DNA of 62,000 bases from Chrysomallon squamiferum (taxonomy: Eukaryota > Mollusca > Gastropoda > Neomphalida > Peltospiridae). The position numbers were made by a program, and so were the translations under genes. The DNA is taken from the NCBI GenBank assembly GCA_012295275.1, contig CM022671.1:32922427-32984426 (forward strand). The letters are read 5' to 3'. Under the pieces are notes generated by a model, which was given only the letters and a program-made list of their open reading frames with translations, was not told the origin of the DNA and did no database searches. Shown piece after piece: positions 26,124-38,263 of the stretch (position 1 is its first letter; every line of letters starts with the position of its first letter).

Positions 26124-27700
26124 TATTATTAATTAATTAATTTATTTATTTCATTTCATTTCATTTGGCTGCCATAGATTGATATATATGTTAACTAAAC
26201 CATAACACAATCTTATATAATTGCATCATCATATACACTACTAATTACATCATTATAAACGTTATTGTAACGATTAACTGGCATGACTATTATTGTGAAC
26301 TGTATACGATGATTATGTATTTAGGTTGACAAATTAATGTTATCATTCATACGCTTGTTATGTCATGTGAATGCGTGTATGTATGTGCGTGTACGTTTAT
26401 ATTTCTGGATGAAGATATATGGGATTTATCAAGGTCACTTTAATATCCTTCTTTCAGTGAGAACGTGTCTTTAACATATTACAATTCTGGAAACCTATAC
26501 AGGTTAAATAACATCTAATTTAATAAATCTTATCTTTAGGGCTTCTGGTAAGTCACGATCAATTCGGTTTTAACTCTGCAGAAGTCAACAAAGAATAATG
26601 CTGTTAAAGGGTTCAGCCTGACAGTTTGAATAGGAAAAAGAAGCATTATTCTCTATAAAACTGCTTCTGATTTAAATCTTGCAAAACAAGACTTCTACAG
26701 CTTCTTAAAATTTAAAATCTCGCGATCTCTAACGAATTGTTTAACAGTTTTAAGATGCCAAGATCGCAAGTTGCATATGCGGGTAATGTTTTAAAATTCT
26801 TCCGTCAAAGAAATGTTGAAACAAGCATGTGATGGACATAACCTTTTACCACGTGACAGAGCTCTGCCCAAGACGATTTCTGTGTTAAAAAGAGCCAAAC
26901 TGAAAAGTTAAAAACTGTAAACAGCATCTCTGTGAGTTGAATGGGCTATGTTCTATTGTTATACAGACTGATATGTTGCCACTCCGGGCATGCGCAGTTT
27001 TAAACAACTAAATACCACTCAGTAGTTAAGCCAGGCCACCACGGTGGTATTCTGAAAGGTAACATCATAACAAGGAGTGACAGTTACACATGCGTCGACA
27101 ATAAATACAGTGTGTTTTCAGTTACGTGTGTTTGGTTCTACATTAGAGAAAGTCATTTTGTTATTGTATGAAGATAACTTTTTTATTCTGTGCACAGTAA
27201 CCTGAAAATATTTTTGGCAAGAAATATATTTTCGTATTCTGCTATTGTAATCAGAACAATAAGGAAACAGGTTTACGGAAATCCTAGCTGTAATTTCGTT
27301 CTTTGTAATTACTGTTTGAATATAGACTTCTTCGTAAATGTGTAATTTTAAATGTTTATTTACACTGTGTATAGATGTATATGTGTGACGTGTATATTAG
27401 TGTAGTTTGTGTGTATGTATTCTGGGTATACTTTTGTAAACTATTCATGTGAACTAGACTTCTGAGACTCAGGCTTATAAAACTTTTTCATAATGCAAAG
27501 AATAAATTTTGCTACATATCTGATTAAAGTGACAACACACAAACACACTCACTCACACACAACAAACACACACAACAATATAACCTTTTACAGTAATTAT
27601 TTTTAATTTTTATAAGAAGTATTTTTCAGCATTCTTGATAAAAATCACAGAAGGATATTGTCCTTTAAAATGTAGATTGAAACAACACCTTTGAAGATTC
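22980..27700. other. Intergenic DNA, no gene seen
   Basis: Long A- and T-runs (23358-23392, 26000-26038), (TTC)n(TTA)n at 24650-24723, (TTA)n at 26093-26122, and a decayed repeat-like block at 23820-24000 where variants of CAAACAGAGCCTAATTTA recur. An imperfect inverted repeat lies at 26580-26669. None of the open frames shows coding character. Confidence 0.65.
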
Positions 27701-27719
27701 AAGCGGGTTGTCTTCAGAG

Positions 27720-28110
27720 TGCCTTTATTAGTGTGTTACAGTGTAGGTGTAGCAGAGAATTAATGTTAGCGTGTTGCAGTGTGTTATTATGCTAGGCGGT
27801 ATTTTTGCGATACCTATATAGAAAATTCGGACTAACATATTACATTGTTAGCGTGTTCGATGATTTGTGTTAACGTGTTGGTATATTAATATTAGTATGT
27901 TAGAAGGTTAGTGATACAGCATCGTTTTATGTAAGAGTGTTAGTGTTAGCGTGCTGCAGTGTTAGTGTAAAAGTTGGAGTATTAATGTTAGTGTTAGCGG
28001 TTTAGAGACTGTTACGGTGTTAGCGGTTTAGAGACTGTTACGGTGCTAGCCTGTTACGTTAGTACGTAAGAAGGTTAGGATTAGTGTGATAGAGGATTAG
28101 TCAGCGAGAG
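27720..28110. repeat. Decayed GTTAGTGTTAGCG-type tandem array
   Basis: Nearly 400 bp is built from diverged short units such as GTGTTAGCGTGTTGCAGT. One 28-base stretch (GTGTTAGCGGTTTAGAGACT...) is repeated almost perfectly in tandem around 27990-28045. The array is only moderately AT-rich. Confidence 0.7.
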
Positions 28111-29869
28111 AAAAATTGATTTTATCCAGAGCCCCCACACACACAAAAAAAGTGTAAGAAGAAGAAAACTTGAAACATGAACAGTGGATTTCCTTATGCA
28201 GTCTGTAAACAAAATCTGAACGAGGAAGATAAATTAATATTTTCACGCCAAAACTTAATTATCGTCGAATACCCTACTCGTTACTGTCACCTGCTACGGC
28301 AATTACATATTCATTATCCATATTCGTAATCTTTTCCTGTTTCGGATTGTGTTGATTTTTGAATACTTTTTTTTTGAAACTTTTATTATTATCTTCTTCT
28401 TTTTCCTTTTTCTTACCTTAAAAAAAAAAAAAAAAAAAAAAAAAAATAAAAAAATAAAAAAATACATTTCGTGACAAGAACTATCATAAAATATTACAAA
28501 TTTATTTCATTTCAGTCCCATCATTATCGTCATTCGGTGGTCGTTTTTTTATTCAAAAATACAAAAGTATGTCGTGTATTTATTCTTTATTAACTATGTG
28601 AGTTCGACTAAAATGAAGTTGCCATTTAAAAAAAAAAAAAAAAAAAAAAAAGTATAAATACTGATTCTGCTACAACTATTGCTTCTGCATTATCTATTGC
28701 TACAACTACTGCTATTGTAACTACTACGGCTACCACGTTTTCTACAACTGATAGTGCAATTATTACAACGACAACTACTACTAATATTATTGCTATTAAT
28801 TATGTTGCTACTACTGCTACTACTACTACTATTACTACTGTTACTACTGCTACTGATAGTACTACTACTATTACTACTAGTAATAATAATAATAAAAATA
28901 GCTCTCTTTTCAATCTTAATTCAAGATTATCGATTAACTGATATTTCCCTTATATAATAAGTAAAGGGAAACAACTTCTTTTTTTACCATATGTAGTCTG
29001 TAACAAAAAGCATCTTCAGTTTTGTTTTCGAAAATCATGTTTTAAAAATAAACTTATAAATAAATAAAACCATTATGACCATATCTAACCTCTCATTCAT
29101 GTTTTTCCCTTGTTACACTTCCAAAATTATTGTTTATTGTTGATCTATGCATTTTCTGTGATATCATGCAATAAACATTTGATTCCAAATAAAGTTTGTA
29201 ATTTTATTATTTTATTGATTATATTTAGAACATAAAAAGCAAACAAACAAATTAATGAAATACGTAAATAAATATATAAATAAATAAATAAAAGAGGAAG
29301 GAAAAATATCAAAATTTGCATTAATTGGGTTTCAAGTAAACCAGAACAACAGGAACGACGACAACAATAACAACAACAACAACAACAATAATGATATTAT
29401 TAATATTAACAAGAATAAATGTAATAATATTACTACTACTAATAATGATAATGACGACGATGATGATGGTAACAACCTAAAAATAATAATCTGATCTATC
29501 GCCCGTGCATTGGTTGTTAAGATCAGTATGGACGGTTTGGAACTGTGAACCTACAGTGTGACATCAGCATAATGCGAGATTTATTTGATTTTAGTTCTAA
29601 AATTACAATTTACTGTTTATGTTAAATGTCACTAGAAAAAGGCTTAAAAACTATAACATTATTTACGAGTTTGTTGTTCTGCAACTGATTTAACGATCCT
29701 CATATTTGTGGTCGACCGAAATAAATTTTGTCTGTCTCTCTCACTTTTTCGCTTCTAAATTTCTCTGCTACCACCAAATCATTGGTTACTGTTTGTCATT
29801 AAAAGCAAATGATCTGTTATGTGTATTCACAAAAAGAAAAGTAAATACCATTCCTCTGCTACACCAGTT

Positions 29870-29975
29870 GTTTGAACTCTGGCTGGAACGGGAAATAGCT
29901 TACTGGATCGACCAAGACAAATACTGCACGGACGCTTTACCGCTGAGCTACACCTGCTTCAGTTGAACTACAGAG
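29870..29975 (-). mobile_element. tRNA-derived SINE fragment
   Basis: Read on the - strand, a good A box (TAGCTCAGCGGTAAAGCG, within 29933-29952) is followed about 30 bases later by GGTCGATCCA (29903-29912), a B box lacking one T. It continues into TTTCCCGTTCCAGCC. That last segment recurs in variant form at 128-165 and about 35962-35990, so a dispersed family is likely. The imperfect B box and poor fold argue against a working tRNA. Confidence 0.5.
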
Positions 29976-31060
29976 TTAAATGCAACACAGTTACTGGTAA
30001 CGAGATACAGTCTGTATCCAATTAAAGCAGAAGCTACAAAACACGAAACATTTCAAAATAAATGTAATAATAATAATAACAAACAAATTAAAAAAAATAT
30101 ATATATATATATATATCAAAACAAAAAACACAATAAAACTTTCCAAATACTAAAAAAAAACAATTGGTTTTATTTATAACGTTGTTATGTTATTGATTCT
30201 TGGTAGCCTATAGGTGTTACAACGGTAAAAAGAACAATAAGACAAATTATTAGTAATCTGACAATACAGTGAATAAAGGAAACGTACGATATATATATTA
30301 TTTTACGCAAAACAATGGGGCATTAAATATAAAGTCAGGGAGAAAAAGGCCCAGCCATAGGCGTCTTGCCCTATGCAAAGTTGAAATTCTTGCTCCGTTC
30401 TGAACTCATACATCAGTCAATCAGTTTTACTGACAAAAGTAAGTCAAATTATTCACATCTTTCTATATCAATCACTGGCAGACATGTTTCTTTCATAAAA
30501 GAAAATACATACTTTTTTTTTTCTACTGTTATTAGTACTGCTTCCATTGTCACTAATTTTTTTTTTAATTACATCTAGAAGAACACATGGAGTGATTTAG
30601 AGATAAATTATTTTATTATTACAGTTGGACCACTTTACATCGCGTTGTAACAGCAGTTAAAGACATCAGCTGTTTATTTGAACTTCATGTCCTGTCTCTA
30701 ACAGAGTATGAAACATAAATCAAATGTCAAATCAGCGTGATGGTTGATATATGAAGGAAGATATGAGAGAGAGAGAGTGACTGATACTGTAATAGTAAGC
30801 TATGAAAAGAAAATTAACAATATTCTGAATGAACGAACGAATAAATGTAGCAGTCAGTATATCAGTGGATCGGAAAATGAATAATTAATGAATAAATGAA
30901 AATCGCATATGCACTCGCTCATGCATACATATACAAACACACACATATGCGCGCGCACACACACACACACACACCACCACTTTGAGGGACTGTAAGATGG
31001 AGTTTTAATTAGTTACGTACAGGATATTTCTGACAACAATTTATTAGACCAGTTTCACAG

Positions 31061-31095
31061 ACAACGAGGACCGAGAACAACAACTCTGAATAGCA
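31061..31095 (+). pseudogene. Solo copy of part of the secreted-peptide last exon
   Basis: Thirty-five bases match 32881-32915 with only two substitutions. The downstream copy contains the end of the coding region and the stop codon of the small secreted-peptide gene. In this upstream copy the stop position reads CGA. The sequence before it (TTTCACAG) resembles an acceptor. It is most simply a relic of a duplicated gene whose other exons are gone or unrecognisable. Confidence 0.5.
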
Positions 31096-31442
31096 CGTAC
31101 CACGGAATTTAAATATATTTCTTCATTAAAATAGAAAGATTATATGATAACTTGTTAACAAATTTTTGTTCTCATGTTTCAGCTGTTATTTCCCTTACAT
31201 TGCTAATGAATGATGATATTTAACATCAATCTAAACACTGTATAACTGTAATAAATATAATAAGACATTTTATCGGAAATGTCGAAAAACTAATCATCCC
31301 AGCCATTTGGACAGTTTTCACGTTATCATGGAAAGATCAGAGTTATTACGTGTGCTGTATTAATTATCAGGTTTTATGAGTATTTGGTCTATTTAAAGTC
31401 TGGACGAGCAGAAAAACAAGCAGTTTTAAAATCAGTTTCAGG

Positions 31443-32148
31443 ATGAATCGCGCCTTTCTCTTGTTGACGGTTATTGTGCTTCTTCATGAAGTAGTTTACA
31501 GTCAGAGAATTATACGTGAGTATTCGTATATCATTTACACACAGGTATATATGTACACACTATATGTATACTTAGACACGTATGTTTTTATGTTATATAT
31601 GTCGTATATGTTTCTTTGCCTGAGTGATGGTTTTGCCTCTTTCAAAACTTCTGTATTAATGTGGCTGGTGTGGACTAGTGTTTCATATTACTCAGAAGAA
31701 ATGGATCTGAGAATGTGTGTATATGTGTGTATATGTGTAAATGCATACATACATATGTATGTGTGATATTCAGTTCAATATTCAGTTATTTTATTTGGAC
31801 GATTCCATTAATGAAATAGCAAAACGTCTTTCGTATATATCTTTCCATATTATTTCTTTATATATTTATCATCATAATCGTCGTCATCATCATCATCATC
31901 ATCATAATCATCATTATTATTATTAATAATAATAATAAATTTGCAGCCTGCAATGAAAAAAGTCAGTTCTGTGGAGATCCTAGATCTAACGAGTGTCCTC
32001 AGGACACTGGTAGAGTGATGGGTGCAGTCTGTGAAGACGGTTCACCGTGCTGTTTTGGAGTCGATCCTTGCCTTTGGTCTTACTGTCCGTAAGTGACATC
32101 ATAAAGTATTATTATTGTTATTATTACTATGATTATTATTATTATTAT

Positions 32149-32180
<32 letters not shown>

Positions 32181-32300
32181 CCAGGATCAGCAGCAATAGT
32201 AGTTGTACTAGTCGTAGTAGTTGTAGTAGTCGTAGATGTAGTAGTAGTAGTAATAGTAGTACCAGGATCAGCAGCAATAGTAGTTGTAGTAGTCGTAGTT

Positions 32301-32336
<36 letters not shown>

Positions 32337-32894
32337 ATCGTAGTAGTAGTAGTAATCGTAGTACTACGGCAGTAGCAATAGTAATGAAGTGGAGTAGTAA
32401 GAATAATAATAATCTTCAGAGGAAATTAGCAGCAAGAGATATTATAAGCGAATGTTTACGTAAACATGATAGTATGTTCCATGTAACTGTATTTGAATGT
32501 CAGCATGTAGCTCAGTTGAAAAAAAAAGTGGCTTGTTTATCAAAGACTGTGTATGATGTGTGTTTTCTATGAACGTACATACGACAGATCACTTGCTGCT
32601 ATCTAAAAAAAAAAAAGTCAAAAAGTAGCCAGTTACGCTCTCTTCTCATCTTTTGTTTCGTTATCTGTGTGGTTCTTTACAGCATTTTTTACACTGTATG
32701 GAGGAGGTAAAAAAAAAATATGTTTCCTAAATAAAAAGATTTCTTCCTTCCTTATAATGTCAGATAGGCGAAATTTATGAGAGAAGAAGAATTTTTATTT
32801 TTACAGTAATATATATATATATATATAGATATAGATTATTTTTTTTTTTTTCAGCCCATCACCCCCGCCAATTCTTGAGAACAACGAGGACTGA
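31443..32894 (+). CDS. Small secreted cysteine-rich peptide (3 exons, 84 aa)
   Basis: I do not recognise the family. Exons: 31443-31515, 31947-32088 and 32855-32894, with GTGAGT and GTAAGT donors and CAG acceptors; the second acceptor has a long T tract. Phases 1 and 2 join cleanly to give 84 aa. Residues 1-20 form a signal peptide with a leucine/valine-rich core ending near VVYS-Q. The mature part has eight cysteines with spacing C-x6-C-x7-C-x11-C-x5-CC-x5-C-x4-C, then the proline-rich acidic tail PPSPPPILENNED. The even cysteine count suggests four disulfides and an extracellular role. Read without the second splice, the frame stops one codon later (CCG TAA), giving a 72-aa form without the tail. 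Function is unknown: a defence, matrix, venom-like or signalling peptide cannot be told apart here. Confidence 0.65.
32104..32400. repeat. TAG/TAT trinucleotide array in the secreted-peptide intron
   Basis: Imperfect triplet repeat directly after the second donor site. It contains an internal duplicated segment (CCAGGATCAGCAGCAATAGT near 32181 and 32262). Poly-Ser and poly-Leu frames here are artefacts. Confidence 0.85.
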
Positions 32895-32899
32895 GAACA

Positions 32900-33527
32900 A
32901 CAACTATGAATAGCAGCAGCAAAAATAAATACCAACAACACTGACTAACACACGGACAACAGGACAAATGTTAAGAATAGCAGCCTGGACATAAGAGCAA
33001 AAACAAAACAAACAAACAAACAAACAAAGAAAAAAAATAATAAATAAATAAATAAATAAAAAATGATGATAATTATTGTTATTTTTTTTACTGGATGTCA
33101 GAACTCTTATATATTAGTAATGCACGTGAATGAGAAAGTACGTCATCTGCGCATTCACCTGTTGACATGAACTGTTAATGTACTCACAAATAATGTACTC
33201 ATTTTTAATGTAACAAAACAGTATAACTACTATCATAAGTACATTTGAGTGATCAAGTATTTTACTGTTTAAAAATACCAATCACTTTTTTCTAGTTAAT
33301 TTGTAATTAGATAGAAAATTCGCCTTATTAATGCCTTAACTATACCTGAGCTAATGACAATAGTTAAATCTGAACTGAAGCACCAAATACTATGAATCTT
33401 TATAAACACTTGATAACATTTATATGTAATGACCTTTCTTTGTTTTACGCATGTTGAAAGCATCAAGAGAGAATTGAAAAATTACTTTTAATGAGTGACA
33501 AAAATGAATGCAAAACCTGAAAACCAC

Positions 33528-33558
<31 letters not shown>

Positions 33559-33588
33559 AATAAATAAAAAAAAATATATATATATATA

Positions 33589-33623
<35 letters not shown>

Positions 33624-35770
33624 ATTTAAAAAGTAAAAGAAGAAGAAGAAGAAGAAATAATGGGATATCATTTGACTGAAAAAATATTAACAAAAAGAAA
33701 TTTAAAAATAAAAAAGAAACAACTAATAGGCGGCCATTGTGAATTATGACGTCACCTAACCATCAAATATTAATTTTAATTCTACATATGATGACCTATA
33801 TCCATACTTAGAGTCATGTTATTATCACACTTTACAGAGGACTAACAGATAACACAACATGACATATCTGCAAATTTACAGATATATATATACATATATT
33901 AACATTGCTAGGTTCGAAATAACGCAACGAAGAGTCAATGCTGAAGTTGAATACCATTAGAAACTTTACTTGAGTAGTTTTTATCACCATAGGCACACAA
34001 CTAGCTATTATTATTATCATATTATTGTTGTTGTTGTCACAGAAAGTTAACGTAATTTTTCTACCTTTTGAGTTACGTCAAGCGTAAAAGGGAAACATTT
34101 AATAATAACATAAAGTGTAGAACATATACGACTTACGTAATATTAAACGTTTGGTAATTGTTAAACGTTTATATGGTAATTTATGTTATTAACATTTTAT
34201 ATATAGCGATGTCAGCAACAAAACAAAATCAGTTTTTAAAATGTCATCGTATCACCCCGAGTGTTAAGTAGGCTTGATGGCAGATTTAATTTCAGAATAT
34301 TTTAGGATCAACTTCTGCCATATTAATGTCTAATTAATTAATTAGCGCAATTTAAAGAAACAATGTCGCAAACAAACGCAACAAAAACAATCAATGCACT
34401 AGTAAAAGAAAAAGAAAAATTTTGTATAAGAAATTTACCAGCATTTAGGTTTTTGTATATTTGTCGTTTTAATTATCGGTTTCAGATCTGCTAGTTCAGT
34501 GTGTCTGCAATTTTGTCTTTTTACTTTATATGTATATATACAGATATGTATGTAAAATATCAGACTGGTGGAATTAAATAAACCCCCTAAATTGTGGACA
34601 ATTGTTCATTATAACAAATGGAAAATCTATCATGTCACCTCAGACAAGTGAAATTTTGATCTGATGTTGTCATTTTTATTAGCGCTGCTGTTGAAAGTAG
34701 TAGATGCAGCAACAGTAGCAGTAGTAATAGTGGTAGCAACAGCAGCAGTAAAAGAAGTAATACTGGTAGCAGTAGTATAATAAGAATGGTAATAATAGTA
34801 GTAGTCGTTGTTGGAAGTGGTGATGGTAAATCTGTTAGGAAATGCAGTTTTAGACTCACAAATATCATAAGTAAGTAATGGTAGTAGTAATAGTTGTATT
34901 AGTTCTTCTTTATACGGAACGAAATAATTATTTGTTCAAACACCATCATCATCACATAGTTAACAAAAAACCTTTCACAACAGTGAAGAAAAATAGAGTG
35001 CTCCGGCAAAGGTGTAAGTTACAAAAGAAGATAGCTTGCCAGAGAAGATTGACATTATGCGAGTGGCGTTAACGAAAGTAACAGGATTAATTCGTCTTCT
35101 GAAAAGACACAAATATTCTGATCAAGTGTAAGATGTTTTTAAATTGTACTGTCATTTCCCCTCATACTCAATTGTCTGTAGTTATTTTGTTAACATTATA
35201 TGGTCTCAACCCAGCTTTATTTTTTACCACACAAATAAATGTAAACATTTGCCGGATTTGGGGTGTCAGTCACTTTGTATGTATTAATAGGTGTGCAGCG
35301 ATCTCGTGGTTTGTAAATAAAAGGATACTCACTTTTAAAAGTTATTGTTTATCGACAAGGTTGTCCACAGTAAGAATGAATATATATTCGAACAAAATGT
35401 CACAAACTATTGTAGTATATCATTAAATATGTATCGTGAAGGCCTTGTAGGTACAAGCTGATATAGCAGCAAAACAACCCCAGGAAAAATCCCAGGAATT
35501 TATTAAACAAAATGTGTACTTAAAACTAAAAGGCATACAACAATTCCTTTATCACAATGGTACCGTTAATAGGATAGCATCTACCAGTCTTTGAAACAGT
35601 GGATATGGAGCACTGCTTTTATTGGGAAATTGTTTTAATTATTTTAACAATTTTAGACATAGATCAGGGAAGAAACTGTTAAGGGATATAAATATTAAGT
35701 AAAACCTTGTGTGATTATTATTATTATTGTTGTTGTTGTTGTTGTTATTAAGTGTATTTATTTATTTCAG
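32900..35770. other. Intergenic DNA, no firm gene
   Basis: (AC)n and (AAAT)n at 33525-33627, TAG-type triplets at 34694-34820, otherwise AT-rich. A frame at 35133-35359 is discussed as a possible first exon of the adenosyltransferase gene. Nothing else is supported. Confidence 0.55.
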
Positions 35771-35774
35771 AAGA

Positions 35775-38208
35775 ATGTCTTTGCGGTCATATATGAAAAT
35801 ATACACTAAAACTGGCGACAAAGGTAAGCTAACAAATCTTTCATGAAAATTTGTTTTGTTTTATGACTAACTTACATTTTCTGTAATTGCTAATTGGATA
35901 CTGTAGGTAATTATGGCAGAGTATCTTAGCCTGAACTTTTACAAATTGTTATGAACATCAACTTGAATGGGAAACAGCCCAGTATTCAGATTCATTGCTT
36001 ATATCAAAAAGACCATTTTTACAAAATAGTAATTCTTTTTTCTTTTTTAATCATATACAAGTATAATAAGATGAATGAGCAGTAGAAATACTAAATCAAA
36101 ATGTGAAGAGTTTTCAAATTTATTAATAAAATTTGCATATGTTTATTTGGAAATGAATTTAACAAAATTCATTTTCTTTACAGTCAGTTTAAATCACATA
36201 CTGATACAGATCAATGATCTATGACAATGAATAAAATAATGAGAATGAAGAAATCAAAAAGATTTATTAAGTAAAAAAATTCATTGGATGTTTTTATTCA
36301 TCTAAAAGACTGAAAAAATAACTTTTTTTATACTAAATATATATATAAATAAAAAAATATTTAAATTGAGCCTAACAGCTGACATCAGCAATGTTTTCTT
36401 TTAATATAAATTATTGCTCAGATATAAATTATTAATTGGCCACTTATGTAGAAAATATGCATATATTCATCTGTATAAACAAAGTGTGTAGATACATAAC
36501 AGCTGGTTGTAAAACAAATTTTGAATTTATAACGGCTAGCACATCAAACAAAAAGATATTTCACAAACTCACATGTATTCTTTGGGCTACTTTAGTGTTA
36601 CCAGCCTGATATTTATGGTGTTATTAATTCAGGTACGTCTGCTACTTTTACTGGACAAAGACTAATGAAAGATGCTGAGGTTTTCCATGCCTTAGGAACA
36701 ACAGATGAACTTTCATCTGCTATTGGGTACAGTTTATGTTATTCATAAATATCATATATGTTTGTTAGATATATATCCTTTGAGCATTATAAGACAGATA
36801 ACAAGAAATGAGTGGTAAATTAAAAATCTGAAGATACCACTGAGTGATATATAAACAAACAATCATTCATGCAGAAGCAGACACATACACAATTTTTTTA
36901 ATTGTTATGTTATTTCTTTTCTTTAATTTTTTTCTTTTTATATTTTTTTCAAAATTTCATTTCATTTCTTTTATTTAAATTCATTTCTGTTTATATATAT
37001 TTTTATTTTGTATTTTGTTTTATTTAAATTTTTATATACATTTTTTCTTTTATTCTGTTTTAATTCATTTTTGTTAACATATTTTTTTTTTTTTTTAATT
37101 TTATTTAAATTTTTGTATATATATTTTGTCAAGATTAGCTGCAGAATTTGGCTCTGAAGCAGGCCATGATTTTATTGATAAACTTGAAAACGTAAGTCTT
37201 CATGTTTCTCTTTATCTTGCTTTTTGTTCTGTTCTATAGTAGTCATTATTTTTAAAATAATATTAATTTGTATTTAATTATTAACTAGTGTTACCTTTAT
37301 TCTTCACAGTATAGCAGTACAAAGTGGAAGAGTGTTTTATACATTCATGCTGACTTAATGCATTACTGATACACATATTCATCTGTCCTTTCTCAAAACA
37401 TACCTCTTGTTTAACTATTAACTATTTTATGTTTGTTTGTTTGTTTGTTTGTTTTTGTTTATTTATTTATTATAAATAACTCATTATTTCTTTACTTTAT
37501 CATTTTCATTTCTTGATCTCAGATTCAGTGTATGCTTCAAGATGTGGGTTCCTGTGTTGCCACACCCTCTAGTTCAGCCAGGGAGACACACAAACGTAAG
37601 TGTGTGGAGTGTTTTAAATTTATATTGTGCCATTAAATTATTTAACAATCTCAATGCATCTTTTTTTTTTCTTTAGTTTGTTGTGTTTATTTCAAGTAAT
37701 TATCAGCAGAAATAAATAATTTTTTGACTGCAAGAAAACACACATACTTTAAAACAAAACGAACAAACCAGTCATTTGGAAATAATTAACATGCAGGACT
37801 TTATTAGTGTTGACCTTATGTTATTAGCATATTTAAACAATAGAAATTGAAAAGTGATTATTTTAATTGTTGAAAATTGCCTAATTTATGCCATACCAGT
37901 AGTTTGTTGCTCCATATTATTATTATTATGATTATTATTATTATTCATTATCATAATTTTAACATATATAACCAAAAAACAATATGAAGAAAATAATAAA
38001 ATATTGTTAGCTAAATATATTAATAACTCTCATTTTAGAGAAGACCAAATTTGACTTTTCTAATGTGGAAAAATTGGAAACATGGATTGATGAAATGACA
38101 GAGGAGTTACCACCCTTGAAGAACTTTATTTTACCTGTATATAAGTGATAAATCAGAAATGAGATTAAATTATATAAATGCATAAATAAAAACATACATA
38201 TAATTATA

Positions 38209-38263
<55 letters not shown>

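Larger units (their letters stand above)
28120..31430. other. Intergenic DNA, no complete gene seen
   Basis: A-runs at 28420-28446 and 28629-28652, TAC/TAT triplet repeats at 28770-28900, and AAC/AAT triplets at 29359-29400. A SINE fragment (29870-29960) and a copy of part of the last exon of the downstream secreted-peptide gene (31061-31095) are listed separately. Confidence 0.6.

Noticed and set aside
27015-27035. Short palindrome ACCACGGTGGT as an operator
   Set aside because: Eleven bases of odd-centred symmetry occur by chance in a window of this size and there is no gene nearby.
29880-29960. A genuine tRNA gene on the - strand
   Set aside because: The A box is good but the B box lacks a base and the arms do not form a full cloverleaf; a SINE head fits better.
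32129-32572. 147-codon serine-rich frame in the secreted-peptide intron
   Set aside because: Most of it is a TAG-type triplet repeat; the non-repeat tail after about 32390 has no recognised domain and it lies within an intron.
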